Source: an uncultured Collinsella sp. | GTDB lineage: Bacteria; Actinomycetota; Coriobacteriia; Coriobacteriales; Coriobacteriaceae | Direction: 5' to 3' | DNA length: 14,853 nt | Assembly: GCA_900541685.1 (NCBI GenBank) | Contig: UQKM01000035.1 | Location: forward strand, 1 to 14,853 | Shown here: piece by piece, positions 1 through 6,530 of the stretch | Layout of the letters: each line of letters opens with the position of its first letter | Position numbering within the stretch: position 1 is the stretch's first letter | Notes under the pieces: model-generated | The model's database searches: none | What the model was told of the DNA's origin: nothing | The model's input: only the letters and a program-made list of their open reading frames with translations | Program-made: the position numbers and the translations under genes

Positions 1-19
1 GCCGCACCATTTGAGATTA

Positions 20-48
20 AAGCTCCCGGCAACGGGGGCTTTTCTTTT
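20..48 (+). terminator. Rho-independent terminator of an upstream gene
   Basis: AAGCTCCCG (20-28) pairs with CGGGGGCTT (33-41) through one G-T wobble, closing a GCAA tetraloop, and is followed by TTCTTTT. It ends a plus-strand transcript whose gene lies outside the window. Confidence 0.8.
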
Positions 49-116
49 ACGCCAGCTTGAGTGCTTTCGTCCAAAGGGACGATTTCCTGTCGACTCGTGT
101 AAGATTCCGAGTAGAT

Positions 117-135
117 GTCGCGACTAATTCGCGAC
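117..135. promoter_or_regulatory. 19-bp palindrome upstream of the 813-residue protein gene
   Basis: GTCGCGA (117-123) and TCGCGAC (129-135) are perfect inverted repeats separated by CTAAT. The site ends 37 bp before the GTG start at 173. A possible -10 hexamer TAAGAT lies at 100-105, but no convincing -35 is present. If that promoter is real, the palindrome is at the very start of the transcript, where it could act as an operator or an RNA hairpin. No regulator is assigned. Confidence 0.35.
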
Positions 136-172
136 CACTCCTTCTTCAAGCGACCGATCAGGGTGATATTTC

Positions 173-2614
173 GTGGCAGAGCGTCCGACATACAAGCTCA
201 GGTTTCTCGATCCCAAGAAGCGCTTTCCGGCGATGCCCGAGCAGCCTGCGGGACGCTCGTATGGCGTGGTCTGGAAACTCTTTGGCGAGGATCAGCATGA
301 ATCTTGTTATGTCGTCGAATTCGTTGGCAAAAGCCGTGTGTCGCTTTTGGGCTACGTAAGCGTTTCGGGTGAGGTGTACAAGGTAGACTGCCCCGTTAGC
401 GAGGCTCCGCTGCCCAACGATCCCGACATGGAACTGGTCCTTGACGAGTCGGACTCCGGTATTGGTGAGATTGTGGTTCGGGGAGCCAACGGCACAATGC
501 GCGCGTGCGCGCGAACCGTCGGCTCTCCCGAAGGCCCCATGCGCGAGCAGTCCGACCACGAGACATGGAATTCGACCCGCTCCCTTCCTTACGGCGAGTT
601 CATGGCATCGATGTTCCTGCGCTACGTGATATTCGCTGACTCCGAAAATGCCATTGCGAGCACGGCGGACGCCGGCGGACTCGACGAGGGTATGCAAAAT
701 GTTATCGACAAGATCAAGCTCGTAAAGTTGCCCGAGCCGGTCGAGGTGTTTTTGGGCTTTAACACGGCACCGCTCCCTGATGCTATCGAGACGCTGCTTT
801 ACCGCGTTGACCATGCCGAGAATCCGAGCGGTATCGAGCGCTATGCCGCCGCCCTTATGAGTGAAATTGACTTGCCCCGCTTGCGCACCATCGCCGCTAA
901 GTCCGAGATGAGCCTGGCTCGCATTGATCGCTCAAAGCTTTTCTATCTCAATTTTGATCGCAGCCTGCTGGACCAGGACGAGATTGACATGCTGCTTGCC
1001 ATCGAGTGCCGTCTTAACCGTCTCTCCGGCATCCTTGAGCACATCGGGGCCGGATTGGTCCCTGCGGCATCCTCGCCGAGCCTTGAGGGCTGCGCGCTCT
1101 TTGATGCGTGGCATATCGCCAAGACGACCAACGATGTTCCTCGACTGCTCGATACGGCCTCGAGCGATAACCCGTGGGGCGAACCGGGTACGGTGGCTTG
1201 CCAGCCGGGCGGTGAGTGGGATGTGCGTACCCGCTTCGCGCGTATTGTCGAGGCGCTTAACGTGGTCACGCGGCTCGACTATACCTATCGGGCAAACGTT
1301 GCCGAGGGGATTATGCTCGTTCGGTTTGGGCAGTCTGTCGTTGATGCCATGCCGCAACGTGAATACGACGCTCAAGATGACGCCTGGCACGAGCTGGACG
1401 AGGACACGCGCACGATCTGGGCCGCGGAGCACGATGCGCGCGTGGCGCTCACGCTTGCGGCAGCGTGTTTTGCCGCGGGCACCTGCATCACGCGCTGCTA
1501 TGTGCAGATTGCTGCTCCCGACAGTGAGCAGGGCGAGTGCGTTGTCGCAACGTATTTCTTTGGGCGTGCGGCCTATCTGGCCGATTGCGTGCCTGTCGCC
1601 AAGGATCTTGAGAGCATGGACATGGACGATATGCCGTGCAAGCGTGTGCTTGAGGCGTATGAGTCAACCGCTCCGGAGACGATTGAGCCGGCGGAGGTTC
1701 ATGCTCGTCCGCGTGATGACCATCGCATGCTGCCGCCGGCGCTGCGCGATCTGCTGCTTGCCGATACGGCTGACGAGCTGGAGGTCATGGAAGAGGACGA
1801 CGACCCATACGTGGCCCGTGTTGTTGAATTGCGCGAGCAGGCAAAAGTCGACCGTACAGGTGCTTTTGAAGGCTTTTCCCGTCTTGTTGAGGAGTTGGAG
1901 GCTAAGTGCGCCGTCGCCGAGCTTTTGGCGACAGGTCCGGTTCAAACGCAGTTTTGCGATAACCAGCTGGTGCGCATGGTGCTACCGGTGTTGGAAGAAG
2001 ACCGCTCTGTGCGAATCCTTCGTGCGCCCGATGCGCTGTACTTTGCCCAGCACGAGATCTGCAGCTTTTACGCCGAGCAAGAGGACTTTGAACGAGCACT
2101 GCCCGAGGTGCGCCATCTTTACGATCTGGCGCGCTCGTCCATGCAGCCGCACTTTGCGCTCATCAACGTGCTTGCGCGTCTGGAGCGCTTTGACGAGATT
2201 ATCGAGGTGGCGCGCCACGGCCTACGTATTGCCAGCGATCGTTCTGCAATCGGCTACCTGTTCTATCGCTTGGCGTTTGCCTATTGGAATTGCGATCAGC
2301 TCGACCTGGCGCTGGCTTGTTACCGTCTGGTGCCGCGCGGCGAGGAGTCGGGCAGCAGCGCGCTGGAAGAAATGCAGGGCCTTATGAACGAGATGGGCGT
2401 CAGCGGGCCTCCGACGTTCGAGGAAGCGGTCGAGACCATCCACAAGGCTGGACTAGAGCTGCCGCCAGTGTCCGCCGTGACGAATCAGCTGGCAGATGCC
2501 GCTGTGCAACTGGTCGACAACGGTTTCTTTTTCCTGGCGCGCGGTTGTATCTTCCAAATGTGGCGCACCATGGGCAACGACGAGCTCGGCTCCCTCAACC
2601 GCTCGCTGGGGTAG
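173..2614 (+). CDS. Large TPR-like protein of unknown function (813 aa)
   Basis: I do not recognise a named family. The GTG start at 173 follows AGGGTGAT (160-167) at a suitable distance, and the frame stays open for 813 codons with the codon bias of the neighbours. There is no signal peptide or membrane segment, so the product is probably cytoplasmic. The N-terminal ~280 residues show no motif I can name. The middle (about residues 290-480) has several tryptophans and acidic stretches and ends in a very acidic linker near residues 530-545. Residues ~620-740 form successive amphipathic helices of TPR type (for example FYAEQEDFERALPEVRHLY and FYRLAFAYWNCDQLDLALAC), suggesting protein-protein contacts. 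It stands alone upstream of a tRNA gene, with no clear terminator after the stop. That it is a gene is near certain; its function is unknown. Confidence 0.85.
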   Translation: MAERPTYKLRFLDPKKRFPAMPEQPAGRSYGVVWKLFGEDQHESCYVVEFVGKSRVSLLGYVSVSGEVYKVDCPVSEAPLPNDPDMELVLDESDSGIGEIVVRGANGTMRACARTVGSPEGPMREQSDHETWNSTRSLPYGEFMASMFLRYVIFADSENAIASTADAGGLDEGMQNVIDKIKLVKLPEPVEVFLGFNTAPLPDAIETLLYRVDHAENPSGIERYAAALMSEIDLPRLRTIAAKSEMSLARIDRSKLFYLNFDRSLLDQDEIDMLLAIECRLNRLSGILEHIGAGLVPAASSPSLEGCALFDAWHIAKTTNDVPRLLDTASSDNPWGEPGTVACQPGGEWDVRTRFARIVEALNVVTRLDYTYRANVAEGIMLVRFGQSVVDAMPQREYDAQDDAWHELDEDTRTIWAAEHDARVALTLAAACFAAGTCITRCYVQIAAPDSEQGECVVATYFFGRAAYLADCVPVAKDLESMDMDDMPCKRVLEAYESTAPETIEPAEVHARPRDDHRMLPPALRDLLLADTADELEVMEEDDDPYVARVVELREQAKVDRTGAFEGFSRLVEELEAKCAVAELLATGPVQTQFCDNQLVRMVLPVLEEDRSVRILRAPDALYFAQHEICSFYAEQEDFERALPEVRHLYDLARSSMQPHFALINVLARLERFDEIIEVARHGLRIASDRSAIGYLFYRLAFAYWNCDQLDLALACYRLVPRGEESGSSALEEMQGLMNEMGVSGPPTFEEAVETIHKAGLELPPVSAVTNQLADAAVQLVDNGFFFLARGCIFQMWRTMGNDELGSLNRSLG

Positions 2615-2663
2615 GCGAAGCTTTCAAGAAGGAAAGGCTGCTAGGCAATTAGAAAATTTCCTC

Positions 2664-2692
2664 TTGCCCATCCTTGGCTGTTTGGTTACTAT
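2664..2692 (+). promoter_or_regulatory. Candidate promoter of tRNA-Ser
   Basis: TTGCCC (2664-2669) and TACTAT (2687-2692) are separated by 17 bp and sit 15 bp before the mature tRNA 5' end, which fits a stable-RNA promoter. Both boxes are partial matches to the consensus; TATAGA (2690-2695) is an alternative -10. Confidence 0.45.
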
Positions 2693-2706
2693 AGAACGGC
2701 TGTTAC

Positions 2707-2797
2707 GGAGAGCTGACCGAGAGGCCGAAGGTGCTCGCCTGCTAAGCGAGTATGCCCCAAAAGGGCATCTGGGGTTCGAATCCCCAGCTCTCCGCCA
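2707..2797 (+). tRNA. tRNA-Ser (anticodon GCU)
   Basis: A complete class II tRNA can be folded by eye. Acceptor GGAGAGC (2707-2713) pairs with GCTCTCC (2787-2793). The anticodon stem CTCGC/GCGAG (2734-2738/2746-2750) encloses the loop CTGCTAA with anticodon GCT at 2741-2743, reading AGC and AGU codons. The long variable arm has stem ATGCCC/GGGCAT (2752-2757/2763-2768), as expected for serine. The T stem TGGGG/CCCCA encloses TTCGAAT. The discriminator is G and CCA is encoded at 2795-2797. The gene has its own terminator just downstream. Confidence 0.97.
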
Positions 2798-2811
2798 GTA
2801 TGACTTGAAAG

Positions 2812-2837
2812 AAGGGTCCCATTTGGGGCCCTTTTTA
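2812..2837 (+). terminator. Terminator of tRNA-Ser
   Basis: AAGGGTCCC (2812-2820) pairs with GGGGCCCTT (2825-2833) with one G-T wobble and an ATTT loop, followed by TTTTT running into A/T-rich sequence. It begins 15 bp after the encoded CCA and is the centre of a larger imperfect palindrome that includes the tRNA 3' end and its inverted copy. Confidence 0.85.
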
Positions 2838-2847
2838 TTATCAAGAA

Positions 2848-2869
2848 TGGCGGCTGGGGATTCGAACCC
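2848..2869 (-). pseudogene. Inverted relic of a tRNA 3' end
   Basis: Read on the minus strand, this 22-bp stretch is GGGTTCGAATCCCCAGC followed by CGCCA. It is identical to the T arm and 3' end of the tRNA-Ser at 2772-2797 except for a 4-base deletion in the acceptor strand. Nothing resembling the remaining tRNA (D arm, anticodon arm, 5' acceptor) lies upstream on the minus strand, where the carboxypeptidase terminator is found instead. It is therefore a fragment and not a functional tRNA. Confidence 0.7.
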
Positions 2870-2871
2870 TC

Positions 2872-2905
2872 AAAAAAAGGAGGCATCCTTTCGGACGCCT
2901 CCTTT
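2872..2905 (-). terminator. Terminator of the D-Ala-D-Ala carboxypeptidase gene
   Basis: On the minus strand GGAGGCGTCC (2902-2893) pairs with GGATGCCTCC (2888-2879) around a GAAA tetraloop and is followed by seven T (2878-2872). It starts about 25 bp after the stop codon at 2930. Confidence 0.9.
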
Positions 2906-2929
2906 CAGTGGACTTATTATTCTTGCGCC

Positions 2930-4270
2930 CTACACCTCGGGCGCCTTGGCGACGGTCTCGCTTTCTGCCGTGAGTGGGCGGTTGTCGATGCGACGGCCCA
3001 AGCGATCGAGCTTCACGAGCAGCCATTCAATGGGATTCGGCCCTGCGCCTTCCTCGTCGGCAACCAGGTCCATGACGGCGATCTTGGTGCCGTCCTGCTT
3101 GAGCGTGACGCTGCCCACCTTGTCGCCCACATGCACCGTGCCCGAAAGATCGTCGTAGCTAACCTTTTCGGTCACCTCGCCGGCAAGGGAAAACACGGTC
3201 ACTTGCGCCGTGGGATCGGCGAGTGTGGCGTCGATCGTCTTATCCGTCCAGTCGGTTTGACCAATGCGCGCCATAAGCGGGTTGCCGTTGGCGGTCTTTT
3301 CCTGTGTGTTGGCGATTGCGACCGTCACCTTGTGACCGTAGTACCAATTGGCAAGGGTTGCGGTATCGGTAAAGCGCTGGTCGGTGGTGGTGGAGTTCAA
3401 AACGACGGTGTAGATCTCGTCGCCGTCGCGGTTGTAGGCGCTCGTAAAGCAATAGCCCGCGTCGTCGGTGGTGCCGGTCTTGCCACCGATGTTGCCATCT
3501 TGGCCCAGCAAATAGTTATGCGTGTCCATGGAATGCGAATGGTCGGTGCCGTCGGCGCCCGTGACCTCGATCCAGGAATCCTCGCTCGCTACGACCTCGC
3601 GGATCGTGTCGTTTTTCATGGCCTCCTGCATCATCAGCGCTACGTCGTGTGCGGTTGAGTGCATATCGCCAGCCCACTCATCAAAGTCCAGACCATGCGG
3701 GTTTTCAAAAAGCGTGCCGGTGCAACCGAGCTTCTTAGCGCGCTCGTTCATGGCTTTCACAAATGTTGCCTCGGCGTCTGTGGTCTTAGGGTCGATCTTC
3801 TTGCCCACATATTCGGCGAGCACGATGGCGGCGTCGTTGCCCGAGGGAATCATCAGGCCGCGCAGCGCCTGCTCCACGGTAAGCTCGTCGCCTTCGAGCA
3901 AGCCGGCGGTCGAATTACCCACGGTGGCTGCGGCGTTGCTCACCGTGACCTTCTCGTCTATCTTGCAATTCTCGACGGTTAGGATTGCGGTCATGACCTT
4001 GGTGATCGAGGCGATTTTGACCTGCTCATCGGCGCCGCGCCCATAGTAGACGGTGCCGTCTTTGCCCATGACGAGGGCATTGGTCGCATCGATATCGGGC
4101 AGGTTTTCGGCCGTGATGCCGCGCTCATCGGCGGTTTTGCCGCAGACATTGTCGGTCGTGAGCACTTGGGCGCCGGCGACGGTGGGCACGCCAGCGGTAA
4201 GGGCGATAGCGCAGACAAAGCCGGCGGCAAGCTGGGCTGAGCGCTTTGCAAAAGAGGTGAGGGACTTCAC
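2930..4270 (-). CDS. D-alanyl-D-alanine carboxypeptidase (S11, PBP5-type)
   Basis: This secreted enzyme trims the terminal D-alanine from peptidoglycan stem peptides. From the GTG at 4270 the product has 446 residues. It opens with a good signal peptide: basic residues, then the hydrophobic LAAGFVCAIALTAGV, then a VAGA-type cleavage site near residue 34. The three S11 active-site motifs are present in order: SITK (S88, K91), SGN (S143) and KTG (K264). After the catalytic domain comes a beta-rich region resembling the PBP5 C-terminal domain. No membrane-spanning anchor is visible; the segment around PIEWLLVKLDRL could be an amphipathic anchor. The frame is open back to ATG codons at 4339 and 4381, but those would place a long non-signal stretch, and a TATACT box, inside the gene, so I prefer the GTG although its ribosome site is weak. 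The gene is divergent from a VanR-like regulator. Confidence 0.93.
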   Translation of the reverse strand: MKSLTSFAKRSAQLAAGFVCAIALTAGVPTVAGAQVLTTDNVCGKTADERGITAENLPDIDATNALVMGKDGTVYYGRGADEQVKIASITKVMTAILTVENCKIDEKVTVSNAAATVGNSTAGLLEGDELTVEQALRGLMIPSGNDAAIVLAEYVGKKIDPKTTDAEATFVKAMNERAKKLGCTGTLFENPHGLDFDEWAGDMHSTAHDVALMMQEAMKNDTIREVVASEDSWIEVTGADGTDHSHSMDTHNYLLGQDGNIGGKTGTTDDAGYCFTSAYNRDGDEIYTVVLNSTTTDQRFTDTATLANWYYGHKVTVAIANTQEKTANGNPLMARIGQTDWTDKTIDATLADPTAQVTVFSLAGEVTEKVSYDDLSGTVHVGDKVGSVTLKQDGTKIAVMDLVADEEGAGPNPIEWLLVKLDRLGRRIDNRPLTAESETVAKAPEV

Positions 4271-4309
4271 AGATTTCGCTTTCGACGGGATGGTCTCTTC
4301 TGGAACTAG

Positions 4310-4315
4310 AGTATA
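4310..4315 (-). promoter_or_regulatory. Candidate -10 box for the carboxypeptidase gene
   Basis: TATACT on the minus strand (4315 to 4310) would start transcription near 4303, giving a leader of about 33 nt before the GTG at 4270. The -35 position (TGATCG, 4338-4333) is a poor match, so an activator may be needed. Confidence 0.4.
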
Positions 4316-4386
4316 TCGTTTGCCGGCATCGGCGATCATCGCGTGCGTGCGTGGCCCACATCCGCGCCCGAACGGACACATTGGTG

Positions 4387-4402
4387 CTTAAGGTCGACTT
4401 AA
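4387..4402. promoter_or_regulatory. Tandem CTTAA repeat, possible response-regulator site
   Basis: CTTAA occurs at 4387-4391 and 4398-4402, exactly 11 bp apart, between the carboxypeptidase gene and the VanR-like gene. OmpR-family regulators typically bind direct repeats with a 10-11 bp period. The site lies about 40 bp upstream of the likely -10 (CATAAT) of the regulator gene and about 75 bp upstream of the opposite -10. The same bases also form TTAAG-N5-CTTAA, an inverted repeat. The link to the encoded regulator is inference. Confidence 0.35.
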
Positions 4403-4441
4403 TCGCCCGCGCTTGTTGTGTGTGGCACGCGCCGCCTCGGG

Positions 4442-4447
4442 CATAAT
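4442..4447 (+). promoter_or_regulatory. Candidate -10 box for the VanR-like operon
   Basis: CATAAT matches the -10 consensus at five of six positions. Transcription would start near 4454, almost at the ribosome site GAGAGGAG (4455-4462), giving a very short leader. No consensus -35 is present 16-18 bp upstream, which suits an activated promoter. Confidence 0.45.
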
Positions 4448-4467
4448 GGAGCGCGAGAGGAGCACGC

Positions 4468-5163
4468 ATGAACGAGCGCATTTTGGTAGTTGATGACGAG
4501 AAAGCCATCGCCGACCTGGTTGGTATCTACCTTACAAAAGAGGGCTTTGATGTCCGGATTGCCTACAGCGGGGCCGATGCGGCCAAGGCGATTCTGGAGC
4601 AGGAGTTTGATCTGGCGCTGCTGGATGTCATGCTGCCTGATATCGACGGCTTTGAGCTGTTGCGTACGATCCGTTCCAGCCATACCTATCCCGTGATCAT
4701 GCTGACGGCGCGCGATGCCCAGCAAGACAAGATCGAGGGCCTTTCGCTTGGCGCGGACGATTACGTGGTCAAGCCGTTCCGTCCGCTTGAGCTCATCGCG
4801 CGCGTGCATGCTCAGCTTCGCCGCTACACCAGCTACGGTAGCCGCGCGCAGGTGGCCGAGTCGCCGATCATCCAGCTCGACGGCCTGGAGATCAACCGCG
4901 ATGCTCGTTCCGTAATGGTGGACGGTGCGCCGGTGCGCCTCACGCCCATCGAGTATTCCATCTTGCTGTATCTGGTCGAGCATCGCGGCAGCGTGGTAGC
5001 CGTGGAGGACCTGTTCCGCGCGGTGTGGAATGAGGATTTTATGCCCGGCTCCAACAATACGGTGATGGTGCACATTCGCCACCTGCGCGAAAAGATCGGT
5101 GACGACGCTCAAAAGCCGCGCTTTATCAAAAACGTCTGGGGCGTCGGCTACATAATCGAATAA
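4468..5163 (+). CDS. OmpR-family response regulator, VanR-like
   Basis: A DNA-binding response regulator of 231 residues. The receiver domain (about 1-120) has the acidic pair D9-D10, phospho-acceptor D53 in LLDVMLP, T80 and K102 in KPF. The C-terminal winged helix (about 130-231) contains the recognition region NNTVMVHIRHLREKIG and ends in WGVGYIIE. The stretches HTYPVIMLTARD, KPFRPLELIARV and SNNTVMVHIRHLREK resemble VanR of enterococci and its homologues more than PhoP or OmpR. The start follows GAGAGGAG. It forms an operon with the histidine kinase 25 bp downstream and is divergent from a D,D-carboxypeptidase gene. No vanHAX-type ligase or dipeptidase genes are nearby, so a role in cell-wall sensing is likely but glycopeptide resistance is not shown. 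Confidence 0.93.
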   Translation: MNERILVVDDEKAIADLVGIYLTKEGFDVRIAYSGADAAKAILEQEFDLALLDVMLPDIDGFELLRTIRSSHTYPVIMLTARDAQQDKIEGLSLGADDYVVKPFRPLELIARVHAQLRRYTSYGSRAQVAESPIIQLDGLEINRDARSVMVDGAPVRLTPIEYSILLYLVEHRGSVVAVEDLFRAVWNEDFMPGSNNTVMVHIRHLREKIGDDAQKPRFIKNVWGVGYIIE

Positions 5164-5188
5164 CGCCTTTGATGGCGGGGGAGTAGAT

Positions 5189-6427
5189 ATGACAAAAGAC
5201 GATAGGCGGGCATTCGAGGTACCCGATCGACTCTTTGAATACGTAAGGGCGGTCGTTGACAACCGTGCGTTAGCGACGGTGCTGCTCTTTTTGCTGAGTC
5301 TGCTGCTCATCGGCATTGACAATATCGTTGGCATCCTGGCAGTTCTACTCATTGGCTTTTTGCTGATTGATCGATTCGAAATCGTTCGCCGCTGTGTGGT
5401 GATCGGCGGCGCCGCGTGGACAATTACGTTGGCGATCGGGTCCATGGCGCTTGGCGGTATTGGCGAGCCCGTATTCTTTGACGCCGGCTTTGTGTTCAAC
5501 ATGCTTGGATTTGTGCTGGCGCTTGCCGTGTGCGTCCTGTTCTTCTGCGGACGCGCCCTGTACTACCAGGGTTACGAGCAGGGCGAGCTGCACGCCGACC
5601 GCGTGATTGCCGCCCGCATTCAGGACCGTCTGATCGATAACCCCGACACATGGGACAACATTGACGGCGACTTCCTCGAGGTCGAGGGCGCGCTCAACCG
5701 GGCGCGCGATTGCGAGCGTAGGGTTCAACAAGCCCTGCGTGACGAATCCCACCGCAAAGATGACCTGGTGACGTACCTGGCGCACGACCTGCGCACGCCG
5801 CTCGCCAGCGTGGTGGGCTACCTTTCGCTCTTGCAGGAGGCCCCCGATTTGCCGCTTGAGCAGCGCACACGTTTTACGGGCGTGGCGCTCGACAAGGCGC
5901 ACCGGCTCGATGCGCTCATCGAAGAGTTCTTCGATATCACGCGCTTTGACTTCCACGATATCGTGCTCACGCGCGGCTATGTTGATCTGGGGTTGCTGCT
6001 GGCTCAGGTGGCTGACGAGTTCTATCCCATCCTCAACGAGCAGCATAAGGAAGCCCAAGTTGATATTCGCGAGGACCTGACGGTGCTCGTGGATGGCGAC
6101 AAGATGGCCCGCGTGTTCAACAACATCATGAAAAACGCCGTCGCCTATAGCTATGAGGGCTCGACTATCACGATTGAGGCCAGGCGCCAAGACGATGGCG
6201 GCGTGCGCGTGCGCTTTATCAATCAGGGCGATCCTATCCCTGCGGCTAAGCTCAAGGTGATCTTTGAGAAGTTCTATCGCCTGGATGCGGCGCGTGCGAC
6301 CAATCGCGGTGGTGCCGGTTTGGGCCTTGCTATTGCCAAGGAGATCATCGCGGCACACGGCGGTACCGTTGCATGTGAATCGACGCCCGAACACACGATA
6401 TTCACCATCGAGCTGCCCGCCGCATAG
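5189..6427 (+). CDS. Membrane histidine kinase, VanS-like
   Basis: The sensor partner of the preceding regulator, 412 residues, with ribosome site GGGGGAG just before the ATG. Four hydrophobic segments lie at about residues 27-43, 45-61, 69-89 and 101-121 with very short connecting loops, so it lacks a large extracellular sensor domain and probably senses within or close to the membrane. The dimerisation helix carries H199 in YLAHDLRTPL. The ATPase domain shows the N box (FNNIMKNAVAYS), FEKFYRLD and GGAGLGLAIAK. The G1 box reads INQGDPIP rather than DNGxGIP, a departure also seen in VanS-type kinases. YLAHDLRTPLASVVGYL and LIEEFFDITRF closely recall VanS. The signal is unknown; a cell-wall precursor or envelope stress is a reasonable inference. 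Confidence 0.93.
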   Translation: MTKDDRRAFEVPDRLFEYVRAVVDNRALATVLLFLLSLLLIGIDNIVGILAVLLIGFLLIDRFEIVRRCVVIGGAAWTITLAIGSMALGGIGEPVFFDAGFVFNMLGFVLALAVCVLFFCGRALYYQGYEQGELHADRVIAARIQDRLIDNPDTWDNIDGDFLEVEGALNRARDCERRVQQALRDESHRKDDLVTYLAHDLRTPLASVVGYLSLLQEAPDLPLEQRTRFTGVALDKAHRLDALIEEFFDITRFDFHDIVLTRGYVDLGLLLAQVADEFYPILNEQHKEAQVDIREDLTVLVDGDKMARVFNNIMKNAVAYSYEGSTITIEARRQDDGGVRVRFINQGDPIPAAKLKVIFEKFYRLDAARATNRGGAGLGLAIAKEIIAAHGGTVACESTPEHTIFTIELPAA

Positions 6428-6437
6428 CTAGCGTGCC

Positions 6438-6475
6438 CTTACAAACACTTGACAATGTGCTCACGTGCGTATGAG
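6438..6475 (+). promoter_or_regulatory. Possible Pho-box-like repeats and promoter of pstB
   Basis: CTTACAAACA (6438-6447) is followed directly by CTTGACAATG (6448-6457), two similar units 10 bp apart resembling TTnACA-type PhoP sites known in Firmicutes. The second unit contains a perfect -35 (TTGACA, 6449-6454); the best -10 is TATGAG (6470-6475) after a short 15-bp spacer. The position ahead of pstB makes phosphate control plausible but this is inference. Confidence 0.35.
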
Positions 6476-6488
6476 CCGCGATTCCTAC

Positions 6489-6516
6489 TATCGATACTGC
6501 TGAATTGATATCGATA
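6489..6516. promoter_or_regulatory. Twin TATCGATA palindromes before pstB
   Basis: The 8-bp palindrome TATCGATA occurs at 6489-6496 and again at 6509-6516, exactly 20 bp (about two helical turns) apart. The second copy abuts the ribosome site GGAGGTG (6518-6524). As DNA this resembles a double operator; as RNA the copies could pair into an 8-bp hairpin with a 12-nt loop beside the ribosome site. Confidence 0.4.
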
Positions 6517-6530
6517 TGGAGGTGTGCGGT

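Noticed and set aside
1..9. Possible 3' end of a tRNA (GCCGC-A-CCA) at the window edge
   Set aside because: The CCA followed by a terminator is suggestive, but only nine bases are visible and no T arm can be checked.
924..2387. 487-codon plus-strand frame inside the 813-residue protein gene
   Set aside because: Arg/Ser/Trp/Cys-rich translation typical of a shifted frame in GC-rich coding DNA; no ribosome site and no recognisable domain.
2496..3158. 220-codon frame crossing the tRNA gene
   Set aside because: It runs through tRNA-Ser, two terminators and the end of the carboxypeptidase gene, so it cannot be a real coding region.
4468..6427. Vancomycin-resistance cluster
   Set aside because: Only VanRS-like signalling proteins are present; no ligase, dehydrogenase or D,D-dipeptidase genes, and S11 carboxypeptidases are housekeeping enzymes.
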